From contig NZ_AUMN01000003.1 in assembly GCF_000430705.1 (NCBI RefSeq), positions 236,654 to 300,653 on the forward strand: 64,000 nucleotides of DNA, in the 5' to 3' direction. Below the pieces are notes generated by a model. The model worked only from the letters and a program-made list of their open reading frames with translations. It was not told where the DNA came from and made no database searches. Shown here one piece after another: positions 51,428 to 61,489 of this stretch (position 1 is its first letter; each line of letters opens with the position of its first letter). Both the position numbers and the translations under genes were made by a program. Source of the stretch: Arthrobacter castelli DSM 16402. Lineage in GTDB: Bacteria; Actinomycetota; Actinomycetes; Actinomycetales; Micrococcaceae.

Positions 51428-52960
51428 ATGAACGCACCAGCGTCGGGGTCGGATGCCCGGGGGCGCCTCGGGCCGGTCTTTTACGCCTCGCTGCTGCTGT
51501 CGGTCGTGTTCGTTGCGTTCGGTCTGATCTTCCCGCGGGGGCTTACGGAGTCCCTCGCCGCGATTCGCGAGGTCGTCGTCGGGACCTTCGGGCCTGTCTA
51601 TCCGGTAGCCGTGTCGCTGCTGCTTCTGTTCGTCGTCGTGCTTGCGCTGGTGCCGGTGGGGCGAAAGCGGCTCGGCGGCCCCGACGCGAAACCGGAGTTC
51701 GGTGCCATCTCCTGGGTCGCGATGCTGATGAGCGCCGGGGTGGGGCTCAGCTTTCTGTTCTGGGGCGTCGCCGAGCCCCTCATCCATCTTGCAGACCCGC
51801 CGTACGGGGCAACCGATCCCGGCTCTGCCGAGGCTGCCCGCGCGGGGATGCGGTACTCGTTCCTGTTCTGGGGTCCGCATGCGTGGGGAATCTACGCTGT
51901 CGTCGCGATCGCGATCGGCTACGCGAGCTTCAACCGGGGAAGCGGCATGCTCGTGAGCGCGGCGCTGCGCCCGCTATTCGGACGTCTCGTCGACGGGTGG
52001 GTGGGCAATTTCATCGACACGCTCACCGTGCTGGCTATGCTGTTCGGCATCGCCACCTCACTCGGCCTCGGCACGGGTGAGCTGAGCGCCGGCCTCGCCA
52101 GCCGGTTCGGTATCGCCGACTCGTACGGAGTGAAGATCGCGATCGTCGTCGGGCTGATGACGTTCGCAACCATCTCGGCGATGACGGGGCTGGGGCGCGG
52201 GATCCGTGTCCTCAGCCTGGTGAACGCAGTCCTCTGCGGGGTGCTCCTGGTGTACGTGTTCGTCGCCGGTCCCACGGAGTCGATCATGTCCACGCTTGGC
52301 ACCGGCGTCGCGGACTACGCGGCCGCCTTCGTGCCGATGGGCCTCGCGACGGAGGGCGCGGCGGGTGACGCGTGGACGGGGGAGTGGGTCTATTTCTTCT
52401 GGGCGTGGTGGATCGCGTGGGCGCCGTTCGTGGGGACATTCATCGCGCGCATATCCCGTGGCCGCACGATCCGCGGCGTCGTCACCGGCGTCGTGCTCGT
52501 TCCGAGCCTCGTGAGCGTTGTGTGGTTCTCGGTCTTCGGCGGCACCTCGCTCCAGCGTGAGCTCAGCGGCGCCGTGTCGGTGTCGGACACAGCCGGAGAG
52601 GCCAAATCGATTGCCACCCTCGCCGTGTTCGACACACTGCCGCTGACCGGGCTCGCGCTCGTGCTGCTCGTGCCGGTGCTGGCCCTGTTGTTCATCACCT
52701 CAGCCGACTCGGCCTCGTTCATGCTCGGCAGCACGACGACGGGCGGCAGCATGAAGCCGCCGCGCCCGATGCGGCTGATGTGGTCGTTCGCCGCCGCGTT
52801 CGCGGCCGTCCTGCTCCTCAGCGGAGGCCGGGATAGTCTTCGCGGCGCTGCGGTCATAGCTGCGGCGCCATTCACACTCATCCTCCTCGGCATGGTCCTC
52901 TCGCTCTTCATCATGCTCTGGCGGGACCGCGCGGTGCCCGGGCGGAGGGATACCTCTTGA
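51428..52960 (+). CDS. BCCT-family betaine/carnitine/choline transporter 1
   Basis: 510 residues, 12 membrane segments. KPEFGAISWVAMLMSAGVGL, FLFWGVAEPLIHL, the substrate-site stretch FFWAWWIAWAPFVGTFIARI and SRGRTIRGV, and FITSADSASFMLGS are family hallmarks. It imports trimethylammonium compounds with sodium or proton. The short tails suggest less osmotic regulation than carriers with long C-termini such as BetP. Confidence 0.93.
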   Translation: MNAPASGSDARGRLGPVFYASLLLSVVFVAFGLIFPRGLTESLAAIREVVVGTFGPVYPVAVSLLLLFVVVLALVPVGRKRLGGPDAKPEFGAISWVAMLMSAGVGLSFLFWGVAEPLIHLADPPYGATDPGSAEAARAGMRYSFLFWGPHAWGIYAVVAIAIGYASFNRGSGMLVSAALRPLFGRLVDGWVGNFIDTLTVLAMLFGIATSLGLGTGELSAGLASRFGIADSYGVKIAIVVGLMTFATISAMTGLGRGIRVLSLVNAVLCGVLLVYVFVAGPTESIMSTLGTGVADYAAAFVPMGLATEGAAGDAWTGEWVYFFWAWWIAWAPFVGTFIARISRGRTIRGVVTGVVLVPSLVSVVWFSVFGGTSLQRELSGAVSVSDTAGEAKSIATLAVFDTLPLTGLALVLLVPVLALLFITSADSASFMLGSTTTGGSMKPPRPMRLMWSFAAAFAAVLLLSGGRDSLRGAAVIAAAPFTLILLGMVLSLFIMLWRDRAVPGRRDTS

Positions 52961-53155
52961 ACTTTAATCTGCGACGTAATATAGCGAGGAACCCGCGAAA
53001 TGGCGGCGATACAGGGCCGTAAACACGGTGTGCCGTTCTTGTCTGCAAATTGACACGGAGGCGCCGGGCCGCATAGGTATAGCTAGGGCCTGTCAGACAT
53101 CGCGATGGTTTGCGGTCCGGGAAATCACCAGCCAGATCGGAGTAGTAGCACTTTA

Positions 53156-55138
53156 ATGGATGAGGAAGATCCCCATGCTCAGGGGACAAAAGTAAGCGCA
53201 GCCGACCGGGGGAACCGCCGGGGCGAGGATCCCCTGGCCAGCGTCGACTACCAGCGACCGAAGTACCCTCACAGCATCCATCCGGCGTTGGTGCCCGGTA
53301 TCGGACTTGAGGAGCAGCGGCGCCGCTACGGCGTGGACAAGCTCATTCTTAGTGTGGCCGGTGTCCTGACGGTGGCGTTCGTCATCTGGGGCGTGGTCAA
53401 CCCTGCCAGCGTGGCTGAGGTCGCAGGTGCTGCCTATAACTGGACCGTGACACATCTGGGCTGGCTGTTCAACGTTGTCGCCATCGTGGTGCTGGTCTCC
53501 CTGCTGGTGTTGAGCGTCAGCCGTTATGGCAAGATCCGGCTCGGCAAGGACGGGGAGAAACCGGAGTTTTCCACCTTCTCGTGGGTGGCGATGCTTTTCG
53601 CTGCAGGGCTCGGTATCGGGGTGATGTTCTGGGGGCCATCCGAACCGTTGACCTACTTTATTAATCCGCCGCCGCTGACGAATCAACCCGAATCGACCCA
53701 GGCCCTGCACTATGCGCTGGCGCAGACGTACTATCACTGGGGAATTCACGCCTGGGCGATGTACGCACTGGTGGGCGGCGCGGTGGCCTACGCGGCCTAT
53801 CGGCGGGGACGCTCACTGCTGATGTCTTCGATCTTCGAGCGCCTCTTCGGAAAGAAGCATTCCGAAGGATGGGCCGGCCAACTGGTGGACATGTTCGCAA
53901 TCGTCGCGACACTGTTCGGTACGGCCGCGGCCTTGGGAATCGCTGCCATGCAGATCGGTGAAGGGTTTGTCATTGTCTCCGGCGCTTCGGACCTGACGAA
54001 CTCGATATTGGTCGGCATCATCGGGGTGTTGTCGGTCGGATTTGTGATCTCAGCGGTCTCCGGGGTCTCCCGTGGCATTCGCTACCTCTCGAACATCAAT
54101 ATCGTGCTCACCATCGGTTTCGCCGGATTGGTGTTCATCCTGGGGCCGACCCTGTTCCTGTTCAACCTGCTGCCGTCAGCTGTAATGGAATACGTCGGGT
54201 CGCTATTTGACCTCATGGCACGATCAGCATCCTGGGGCCAGGCAACCGCGGACTTCCAGGCCACGTGGACTGTGTACTACTGGGCCTGGTGGATCTCCTG
54301 GTCCCCCTTTGTCGGGATCTTCATCGCCCGCATTTCCCGTGGCAGGACCATCAGGCAGTTCATACTGGGGGTCATCCTCATCCCCTCGTCACTGCTGATC
54401 GTCGCTTACGGGATCATGGGCGGAACCGCCATTTCGATGTACAGCCAGGGCAAACCCGGCTTCAGCGAGGAGGTCAATCCTCCCGAAGTGCTGTTCTCCA
54501 TCGTGGATAACCTGCCGTTCGCCTCAGTGCTCCCTGCGGTGATCATGGTTATTCTCGGGATCTTCTTCATTACCGCTGCCGACTCCGCCTCAGTGGTGAT
54601 GGGCATTCTCACCACGCGCGGCAGCCAGAATCCGCCGAAACCGATCGTGGTCTTCTGGGGCCTTGTCATGGCCGGGATCGCCGTGGTCATGCTGCTGCTC
54701 GGTGACGCGTCCGCACTCCAGGGGCTGCAATCTCTGGTGATTATCACGGCGGTGCCGTTCGCCATCGTGATGCTCCTCATCATCATCGCGTGGATCCGCG
54801 AGCTGCGTACCGATCCGCACACCCTGCGGCAAAAATATGCCGACGCGGCAGTGCGCAACGCCGTCGTCGATGGCGTCGACAGGTACGACGACGACTTCAT
54901 GCTGCAGGTGGTGCGCACGGAGCCCGGTGGCGGAGCCGGTGCTGATGTCGATTCCATGCATGACGACTACACGCAGTGGTACCAGCGCACCGATGAGAAC
55001 GGGACACCGGTCGGCTTCAATTTCGATACCGGCGAATGGGCAGATGGCTGGGACTCGAAGACCAGCGAGAACGGCGAAGCCCACGCGCAGGATCCAAAAC
55101 CGGATGGCGACGAGGGCGTGGACGATCGGGATCGCTAG
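53156..55138 (+). CDS. BCCT-family betaine/carnitine/choline transporter 2, long tails
   Basis: 660 residues. Core as above (KPEFSTFSWVAMLFAAGLGI, VMFWGPSEPLTYF, YYWAWWISWSPFVGIFIARI, FITAADSASVVMGI). A hydrophilic N-terminus of about 70 residues and a C-terminal tail of about 100 residues, the latter acidic rather than basic, may serve in osmosensing. ATG 53156 is taken; ATG 53105 is possible. Second carrier of the same family within 200 bases of the first. Confidence 0.93.
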   Translation: MDEEDPHAQGTKVSAADRGNRRGEDPLASVDYQRPKYPHSIHPALVPGIGLEEQRRRYGVDKLILSVAGVLTVAFVIWGVVNPASVAEVAGAAYNWTVTHLGWLFNVVAIVVLVSLLVLSVSRYGKIRLGKDGEKPEFSTFSWVAMLFAAGLGIGVMFWGPSEPLTYFINPPPLTNQPESTQALHYALAQTYYHWGIHAWAMYALVGGAVAYAAYRRGRSLLMSSIFERLFGKKHSEGWAGQLVDMFAIVATLFGTAAALGIAAMQIGEGFVIVSGASDLTNSILVGIIGVLSVGFVISAVSGVSRGIRYLSNINIVLTIGFAGLVFILGPTLFLFNLLPSAVMEYVGSLFDLMARSASWGQATADFQATWTVYYWAWWISWSPFVGIFIARISRGRTIRQFILGVILIPSSLLIVAYGIMGGTAISMYSQGKPGFSEEVNPPEVLFSIVDNLPFASVLPAVIMVILGIFFITAADSASVVMGILTTRGSQNPPKPIVVFWGLVMAGIAVVMLLLGDASALQGLQSLVIITAVPFAIVMLLIIIAWIRELRTDPHTLRQKYADAAVRNAVVDGVDRYDDDFMLQVVRTEPGGGAGADVDSMHDDYTQWYQRTDENGTPVGFNFDTGEWADGWDSKTSENGEAHAQDPKPDGDEGVDDRDR

Positions 55139-55209
55139 CTGCCTTGTAGCGATCAGCAGGCGCGGAGCGGCAGAACACCCCAGTCGAAACTGCGTGCAAG
55201 GCACACAAG

Positions 55210-55650
55210 TCACTCGGGGCGGGGCCGCCTGCGGCTCTGTTTGATGTCGGAACGCCGGCGTTTTTGTTCGGCTCGTCGACGCCGGGATCCCCTCGAGGGT
55301 CGGGTCGCCCGCCGGGGGACAGGCGGGGTCACTGCGTCGCGAAGGAGCTCACTGAGCCGTTTGCGCGCCTCAGTTCGGTTCCGGCGCTGCGAGCGGTGCT
55401 CTTCGCAGGTGATGGTGAGCACCGTGCCCGAAACTCTCGGAGAAAGCCGGTTGAGGACACGGTCGCGCTGGACGTCGCTGAGCGCCGTCGTCGTGCCCAC
55501 ATCAAGACTCAACTGAACGCGCGAATCAGCAGTGTTGACGCTCTGGCCGCCGGGCCCGGAAGAACGGGAGAACTGCTCGACCAACTCGCCCGTCGGCACC
55601 CTGAGGCCGCCGGGTATCCCGGGTCCCGGAGGTACGTGCAAGTCATCCAT
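55210..55650 (-). CDS. arfB: ArfB/YaeJ-like peptidyl-tRNA hydrolase
   Basis: 146 residues. The catalytic GGQ is in FSRSSGPGGQSVNTADSRVQ, and the C-terminus is a basic tail (SRGSRRRRAEQKRRRSDIKQ) that enters the empty mRNA channel. It rescues stalled ribosomes. The start ATG 55650 gives the standard length. No ribosome site is obvious, so a leaderless transcript is possible. Confidence 0.92.
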   Translation of the reverse strand: MDDLHVPPGPGIPGGLRVPTGELVEQFSRSSGPGGQSVNTADSRVQLSLDVGTTTALSDVQRDRVLNRLSPRVSGTVLTITCEEHRSQRRNRTEARKRLSELLRDAVTPPVPRRATRPSRGSRRRRAEQKRRRSDIKQSRRRPRPE

Positions 55651-55900
55651 AGCACGAGTGTGCCGCAACTTTAATGTGTTCGCGACTTCCGGGATGCTCG
55701 GTCGGGGTTGGATTGAGCATCTCATCGAAGGTTCCGACGCCACCACGTCGACTTTCGTGCGGGCAGGGGGCTTCGAGGCGAAGATGCTCAGTTTGGCAGA
55801 TCAGATTCTTTCGGGTGACCTCGCGTCGATACCGTTTCCGCGATAGCGCATCTGTTCCCGCATCAAATGATGCTATTATTGGTGTCATAAGGAGGCTCCA

Positions 55901-56098
55901 ATGAGGACAACGGTGACCATCGACGACGAACTCATTGCTCGGGCCAGTGAGTTGACGGGCGTCACGGAAAAGTCATCGCTCCTGCGCGACGGGCTGGAGA
56001 CGTTGATTCGCGTCGAGAGCGCCAGGCGGCTCGCTGCGCTGGGCGGTTCTGATAGCTCGGCGACGGCGGCGCCCCGTCGGCGTGAGGGCGCGGCGTGA
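55901..56098 (+). CDS. vapB: VapB-type antitoxin
   Basis: 65 residues, ATG after AAGGAGG. RTTVTIDDELIARASELTGV is the ribbon-helix-helix start and SSLLRDGLETLIRVESARRL its second helix. The stop overlaps the toxin start. The leader carries the hexamer TATTAT near 55,874 as a likely -10. Confidence 0.92.
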   Translation: MRTTVTIDDELIARASELTGVTEKSSLLRDGLETLIRVESARRLAALGGSDSSATAAPRRREGAA

Positions 56099-56466
56099 TC
56101 CTGGTCGACACTTCGATCTGGATTGACCACTTGCACGCATCCGACCCTGAACTCACCAGGCTCCTCGGCGACGACGAGGTGGGATGCCATCCGTACGTGA
56201 TCGAGGAACTGGCGCTCGGGTCGATCAAGCAGCGCGAGGCCGTGCTGGACCTACTGGAAAATCTGAGCCGGTTCCCGGTGCTGAGGCATCCCGAAGTGAT
56301 GACGCTGGTCAGCTGCCGACGGCTCTGGGCGCAGGGACTCAGCGCCGTGGACGTGCACCTTCTTGGCGCCGTCTCGTTGGTTGGCGGAGCCCGTCTTTGG
56401 ACGCGCGACAAACGCCTGATGGCGGCTTGTCGCGATGTCGGTGTCGGCTACCTGAGTGACCCGTAA
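56095..56466 (+). CDS. vapC: VapC-type PIN toxin
   Basis: 123 residues: ILVDTSIWIDHLH (Asp), VIEELALGSI (Glu), LSAVDVHLLGAVSLVGG (Asp) and LWTRDKRL (Asp). All active-site acids are present. Complete pair outside the array. Confidence 0.94.
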   Translation: MILVDTSIWIDHLHASDPELTRLLGDDEVGCHPYVIEELALGSIKQREAVLDLLENLSRFPVLRHPEVMTLVSCRRLWAQGLSAVDVHLLGAVSLVGGARLWTRDKRLMAACRDVGVGYLSDP

Positions 56467-56491
56467 GGGCTTTTTGCAAAATCCAGTCAGG

Positions 56492-58222
56492 CTACTGCTC
56501 CGCAGTCCTGCGGGTGGTGAATGGCAGGACAATCCGGGACTGATGGATGGCGTCCCTGTGAATCTTGTGAGTGACCGGCCGGCCCACCGGAAGGTGGAAG
56601 GCATCCGGTGGCAGCAGCGCGTTGTGGGAGTCCACCAACGGTTCGTTGTTGGACAGTTCCACCGTCAGGCGATGGCCCGGCTTGAAGGTTGAGGCGAACG
56701 GGTAGAGGCGCAGCACGTACTCCTCTATCCTGCCCGGCTCCACCGGCACGGCACGGGTGTGCGGGTGGTATGGGTTGCCCTCTGTGGTGCGGTCATCGAG
56801 CTCGCGGTGTGAGGCCTTGAGGAATCCGGTGGTGAGCAACTGGCGCTTCCCGTCCGCGGCGACGTCCCACAGGCGCATGATGAAATTCGTGTCGGGCTGG
56901 TCGATCTCAGCGAAGATGTGCGCGGCGCCGGAGCCCATCAATTCCGTGTCCTCCTCGAAGGCCGGGGTGCTCCAGCTCAGGATCTGGACGTCGTCGGTCA
57001 CTGTCAGCGGCGCCTGGAAGAAGCCATCCGGATGTGCATGCTCCGGCCCCAGCAACTCGGGCTCTTCGGAGAGCTTGTGCCGCGGTCGCAAGTACAGCGA
57101 CGTGTACCCGATCTCCTTCGGCGGCCACGCCTGACCGGTGACGGCCTCGCGCGAGCCTTCCACGAAGACGCTCACGGCCGGCTCGTCCATGACGCCGTTA
57201 TCGATGCCCTTGAGCCAGTAGTCGTACCAGCGGAACATTGCCTCGTGCTCCTCGACCCACGGACGCGACTGCATCGGGGGGTAGGAGCCGATCTCGAGGT
57301 GCTTGGGGCCTTTGAGCGTGTTGAACAGCTCGATGGTGCCGTCCATGGTCCATCCGCGGCCCTGGTCGATTTGAAGCCAGACCGGGATGTCGATCTTCGG
57401 TGCCAGCGCGATCGGGTTGCGCTCCTCGTACCATTCTCCGTCCAGCTCGTTCATGATGATGTCGAACCAGGCCTCGTGGTGCTTGGGGTAGTTCAGCACG
57501 TGGACCAGGTTCGGCCAACCGGCGACGTCGGGATCCTGCAAGCGCTTCTCCACGAGCTTCTCCAACTCGCCGGAGGAGTATTTCTCGATCATGCGGGACT
57601 TGACGTTGTCGGTGAACGCCCAGCCCGAGTCGCCGCCGCGGCCCTCGCGGGCGGCGCGCGGCATAAGCCACATGATCCCGCCGTGGTACGTGGTCTCGTA
57701 GAAGTCATAGTGGCCTCCCGAGACGAAGATTGCCTTCAGATGCGGCGGGCGTTCGGCAGCTGCCAGCACCTGCATGGAACCGAAGTAGGAAATGCCGACC
57801 ATACCCACGTTGCCGTCACACCATGGCTGCTCCGCGACCCATTCGATGAAGTCGTACGCATCCTCGCCCAGCGAAACCCCGCCGGCGTTGTAGTTGCCGA
57901 TGTGTTCGCCGCCGGAATCGCCCGAGCCACGGATGTCACCTATAACGTGGACGTAGTCCTCGGCGACGATGCGTGCGATATCGCCCGCCTCGATGCAGCC
58001 GTCCCACAGTACGCTGGGGCGCTGCTGCGCCGGGGTGGTGAGCGCGAGCGCCTGCAGTTCCTTGCCATAGGGACTCAGCGCTACGAGGGCCGGGCGGGGC
58101 TTGTCCTCCACACCGTGATACGCATCTGCGGCGAGTTCGACGCCGTCGCGCATCGGAATCGACAGGTCCTTGCGGATGTTGATGGTCTTGCCGCCCGCAG
58201 TCCACGTAGTGAATTCAGCCAT
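56492..58222 (-). CDS. CocE/NonD-family hydrolase (X-Pro dipeptidyl-peptidase-like)
   Basis: 576 residues. KDLSIPMRDGVELAADAYHG opens the alpha/beta domain, VGMVGISYFGSMQVLAAAER holds the nucleophile (GxSYxG), and the C-terminal jelly-roll domain has the family HRLTVELSNNEP. No signal peptide. Such enzymes cleave esters or acyl-peptides. The start ATG 58222 is preferred over 58279. Divergent from the MBL-fold gene through a strong promoter region. Confidence 0.9.
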   Translation of the reverse strand: MAEFTTWTAGGKTINIRKDLSIPMRDGVELAADAYHGVEDKPRPALVALSPYGKELQALALTTPAQQRPSVLWDGCIEAGDIARIVAEDYVHVIGDIRGSGDSGGEHIGNYNAGGVSLGEDAYDFIEWVAEQPWCDGNVGMVGISYFGSMQVLAAAERPPHLKAIFVSGGHYDFYETTYHGGIMWLMPRAAREGRGGDSGWAFTDNVKSRMIEKYSSGELEKLVEKRLQDPDVAGWPNLVHVLNYPKHHEAWFDIIMNELDGEWYEERNPIALAPKIDIPVWLQIDQGRGWTMDGTIELFNTLKGPKHLEIGSYPPMQSRPWVEEHEAMFRWYDYWLKGIDNGVMDEPAVSVFVEGSREAVTGQAWPPKEIGYTSLYLRPRHKLSEEPELLGPEHAHPDGFFQAPLTVTDDVQILSWSTPAFEEDTELMGSGAAHIFAEIDQPDTNFIMRLWDVAADGKRQLLTTGFLKASHRELDDRTTEGNPYHPHTRAVPVEPGRIEEYVLRLYPFASTFKPGHRLTVELSNNEPLVDSHNALLPPDAFHLPVGRPVTHKIHRDAIHQSRIVLPFTTRRTAEQ

Positions 58223-58305
58223 GCGTGTGCAACTCCTTGTCCAACGTTGGTGTGCCCGTCGTCCCGCTGACAGATGCACTCGCCAGGGAGGGTGACGTAA
58301 TCATA

Positions 58306-58317
58306 TTATTATAATAA
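58306..58317. promoter_or_regulatory. TATAAT promoter within a perfect AT palindrome
   Basis: TTATTATAATAA (58306-58317) is a perfect 12-bp palindrome that includes a consensus TATAAT at 58310-58315, 46 bases before the MBL-fold gene start. The symmetry allows -10 boxes in both directions for the divergent pair. Confidence 0.55.
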
Positions 58318-58360
58318 AGTGAAGCGAGCAAGGCTAGATTGTGGAGTCGAAGGAGCGAAT

Positions 58361-59299
58361 GTGCCACAAAAAGTGAGAATCCATCCGCTGGTGTCGCCTT
58401 GGGGTCGTTTCGGGCTCTACAGTTTCTTCATCGACGCTCCCGAGCCGGCGATTGTCGACGCCGGAATCGCCTCGTCGCCGGCAAGCGGCATGGTTCCGGA
58501 ATTGGAGAAGCTCGGCCGCAGTATCGAAGATGTGCGCTGGATTCTGCTGACCCACGGCCACATCGACCACCTGGGCGGTGCCGATGCTCTGTGGGAACTG
58601 ACCGGAAGGCGCGCCCAAGTTGTCCTCCATGATGCGGATGCGCACCTGCTGCGTTCGAGGCGCTCGCACGTGGACCAGTACGTCCAGGTGCGGCAGCAGT
58701 ACCTGAACAACCCGAACGGGGTTGAGGAGCAGACGAACGCAGCGAACCAGGTCATCTCCGGGGAGATGGAGCCGACCAAGCTGGTGAAAGGCGGCGAAAC
58801 TCTGTCCCTGGGTGGGAATGTTTCCGTCTCCGTGCACCACATCCCCGGTCACACTTCCGGATCTGTGGCTTACGTCGTCGACGGGCAGCAGTCAGTGTTT
58901 GTGGGCGACGCCGTGCAGATTCACGGTGCTGCCAACGGCTTTCCCGGTTACGAGGACCCGGCCGCTTACCGCTCAAGCCTGGAGTACTTGCGGGACGAGG
59001 TCAGTCCAGAGCACCTGTACCTCGGCCACCCGTACCGGAACTCGGACGGAGAGCCTTACGGCGTCGAGCTGGATCGTGAGGCAACCCGGGCGGCCTTGAA
59101 GGAGAGCATCGACCTTGAAGCCCGGATTGCCGGGTCGGCGCAGCGGTATTTCGAGGACGGCATCGAGGAAACGGATTCCGTATACTCGCCGTTCGAGCGC
59201 GTTGCCAATGAGGTTGGCTACACGGGCGATCCCACGTTGGAGCCCTCACCGTTCTTCACCACCCTTAACGGGTACTGGACCCGGTTCCAGCAGCGGTAA
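58361..59299 (+). CDS. MBL-fold metallohydrolase
   Basis: 312 residues from GTG 58361 with AAGGAG upstream. The metal site is LTHGHIDHLGGADAL (HxHxDH), with HIPGHTSGSVAYVV and FVGDAVQIHG supplying later ligands. A lactonase or thioesterase type activity is usual. Divergent from the CocE-like hydrolase; the two may act on one substrate. Confidence 0.92.
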   Translation: MPQKVRIHPLVSPWGRFGLYSFFIDAPEPAIVDAGIASSPASGMVPELEKLGRSIEDVRWILLTHGHIDHLGGADALWELTGRRAQVVLHDADAHLLRSRRSHVDQYVQVRQQYLNNPNGVEEQTNAANQVISGEMEPTKLVKGGETLSLGGNVSVSVHHIPGHTSGSVAYVVDGQQSVFVGDAVQIHGAANGFPGYEDPAAYRSSLEYLRDEVSPEHLYLGHPYRNSDGEPYGVELDREATRAALKESIDLEARIAGSAQRYFEDGIEETDSVYSPFERVANEVGYTGDPTLEPSPFFTTLNGYWTRFQQR

Positions 59300-59348
59300 G
59301 CCGGTAATCCGGGTCCAGTGGTGGGGAGTTCAGGCTGTGGGTCTGGGC

Positions 59349-60032
59349 TCAGGTCGACGTCGGATCCGCGGCACGGATATCGCGCATCTCGATGTACTCA
59401 TAAGGGCGAGTGATGTTGTTGATCCTGCTTTGCGTCCCGCCGACGCTGAATGATTCCAAGTGGGTCGCCAGTGCGGTGAGAATGCCGTGCGCCTCGAGTT
59501 TCGCCAAACCCTGGCCCGCGCACGCATGGGTGCCGTACCCAAAGGAGATGTGGTCGGTGGCGTCCCGGCGGATGTCGAAGGTGTCCGGGTTGTCGTAGTG
59601 CCTGGGATCCCGGTTCGCGCCGGCAATCAGCAGCCCCGCCTGGGCGCCGGTGGGAATGACGGTCCCCGCGACCTCGACGTCGCGCATCACCCGCCGGCCC
59701 ATAACGGGAATCGGGGAAAGGTAGCGCTGCACCTCATTAAAGGCGGAGGCCGTCAGGGCTGGATCCTCGCGCAGCAGCTGGAACTGCTCCTGATGCCGGC
59801 CGAACAGCACAATGGCGTTGCCGATGGCGGTGATCGTAGTGTCCATCCCGGCAGCGATGTACTGGTGAATGATCATTCCGCAGCTTTCGTACGGGATCTC
59901 GCCCCTTTCTGCTACCGCGAATACGCCCCGGCCGATGCTGCCTTCCGTCAGGTCTTCAGCCTTGACTGCATCGTGGGTCCATTCGAACAGTTCCGTGGCG
60001 ATGGGAAATGCTTGCTCGGCGCGGGCGTTCAT
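59349..60032 (-). pseudogene. cytochrome P450, C-terminal half only
   Basis: 227 residues remain of about 400. The I-helix (IAAGMDTTITAIGNA), the ExxR motif (NEVQRYLSP) and the heme loop (ISFGYGTHACAGQGLAKLE, Cys ligand) are all present, but the N-terminal substrate domain is gone. At the break, the other strand starts a ferredoxin remnant. It cannot fold as a P450. Confidence 0.85.
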
Positions 60033-60118
60033 CGGGCCCTGCAGGTTGAAGTGCGCTTCGCCCCAGCGAGCTGGACCGCCCCCGTTGCGAGGGGCACGGT
60101 CTGTGTGAGGAAGCCGCT

Positions 60119-60247
60119 CCGAATTTGATGCACCTCGACGACGAAGGTGAACTGGTGATCGATCTGGCTGAGGTCGAGGGTGCGGACCTCAAGGCTGCCC
60201 GCGCGGCCGTCCGGGTATGCCCGGTTGCCGCGCTCAAACTCTCCTGA
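60119..60247 (+). pseudogene. 3' fragment of a P450-type [3Fe-4S] ferredoxin
   Basis: Reads PNLMHLDDEGELVIDLAEVE, GADLKAARAAVRVCPVAALK and a stop: the second half of a short ferredoxin with its last CP. The first cysteine cluster is missing. It lies 19 bases before the reductase remnant, the normal order for such an electron chain. Confidence 0.8.
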
Positions 60248-60266
60248 CCGTGGAGAGGCAGGCAGA

Positions 60267-61300
60267 ATGAAGCGCATCGTCGTCGTGGGAAACGGAATCG
60301 CCGGGACTACAGCATCAGACACGCTCCGCAGCGAAGGATTCGACGGCGAATTGATCGTCGTCGGCGGGGAGAGCCACAGTCCCTACAGCCGGCCCGCGCT
60401 GTCGAAGGCGGCGGTGGCAGGCGGTGACGGTCCGGATCCCGACAGCGTATACCTACCGGAATTCACACATGGAGCCACTGAATACTTGGGCGTTCAGGCG
60501 GTGTCGTTGCGCGTTGGCGAACAGGAACTCGTGCTGGCCGATGGGAGAACACTACAGTTTGATGGTCTGGTGATTACCACTGGAGCACGGCCGCACCGCT
60601 TCACTGACAGTGGCTCCGAATTCAACCTGCGCACTCTCGACCACGCTTTTGCTCTGCGCAAGCGGCTGTCCGAGCGCCCGGCCGTCACCGTGTTGGGTGG
60701 GGGAGCGCTGGGAATGGAGGTCGCGTCCGGGGCGCGGGACATGGGGTGCGAGGTATGGTTGTTCATCGCGGTACGCCTATGGCCAGTCAGACGGGGAGCT
60801 TCCTGGGTGAATTGCTCACGTCGCGGGCCAAAGACCGGGGAGTCCGATTCATCAATGACATCGCACGGGATGTACATCAGCTCTCCTCCACAGAAGCCAC
60901 GTTGCGGGTCGAATTAGCCGAAGCAGGCGCCATCACGTCACCGGTGGTCATCACCGCCGTCGGCGACGCAGCGTGGCAGCGGAGTGCATCCGGGCTGAAG
61001 CGCAAGCCGTTGTGGACAACGGCAATTGAACAGGCCAAGGTCGCTGCACAATCCCTCCTCAACGGACCACAGGAGGTCAAGAACCAGCCCACCTATTTCT
61101 GGACGGAGCAGTTTGGCCTGACTGTTCGGACGATGGGTGACGTACCGCTGGCCGGTGAAGCGGAAGTGGTGGACGGCGACCTCTCCGAGGAGCGTGCACT
61201 ACTGCGTTGGGAATCTGGCGCGGTGGCAGCCTTGAACTACAGGATCCCGATTCCGAAACTCCGTCGGATGGCGGTGGCTCAGCCAGTTCCAGCGGTTTAG
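60267..61300 (+). pseudogene. FAD-dependent ferredoxin reductase, frameshifted and deleted
   Basis: The N-terminal half is good (MKRIVVVGNGIAGTTASDTL, SPYSRPALSKAAVAGGD, VTVLGGGALGMEVASGA). After DMGCEV the family continues in another frame from about 60,775 (GTPMASQTGSFLGELLTSRA, VVITAVGD) with a further loss between AVGD and KPLWTTAIEQAKVAAQSLLN, where the second FAD motif belongs. Not functional. With the P450 and ferredoxin pieces it marks a destroyed monooxygenase system. Confidence 0.85.
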
Positions 61301-61489
61301 GCGGGTGGCCGGACGATGGCCGTAAGCGAAGGTGTAGGAACCCCTGTTATCTGTTACCAGGGCGGACCTGCGAACCTGAATGCATAATTATTCGATCCGA
61401 GCAGTGGTCCTCAGAGTGGAAACAGCCTCAGCATCAGCTCTACCGCCAAGCCCACGCTCCGGCTGGCAACGTGTGTCAGTGGGGATCCC

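Noticed and set aside
55660..55680. Possible 13th ychF-tail repeat (CTTTAATGTGTT)
   Set aside because: Only the right third matches; the GTGGAGTTC part is absent, and the match lies in an ordinary arfB leader.
56918..58270. 450-codon forward frame
   Set aside because: Fully antisense to the CocE-like hydrolase; a typical high-GC shadow.
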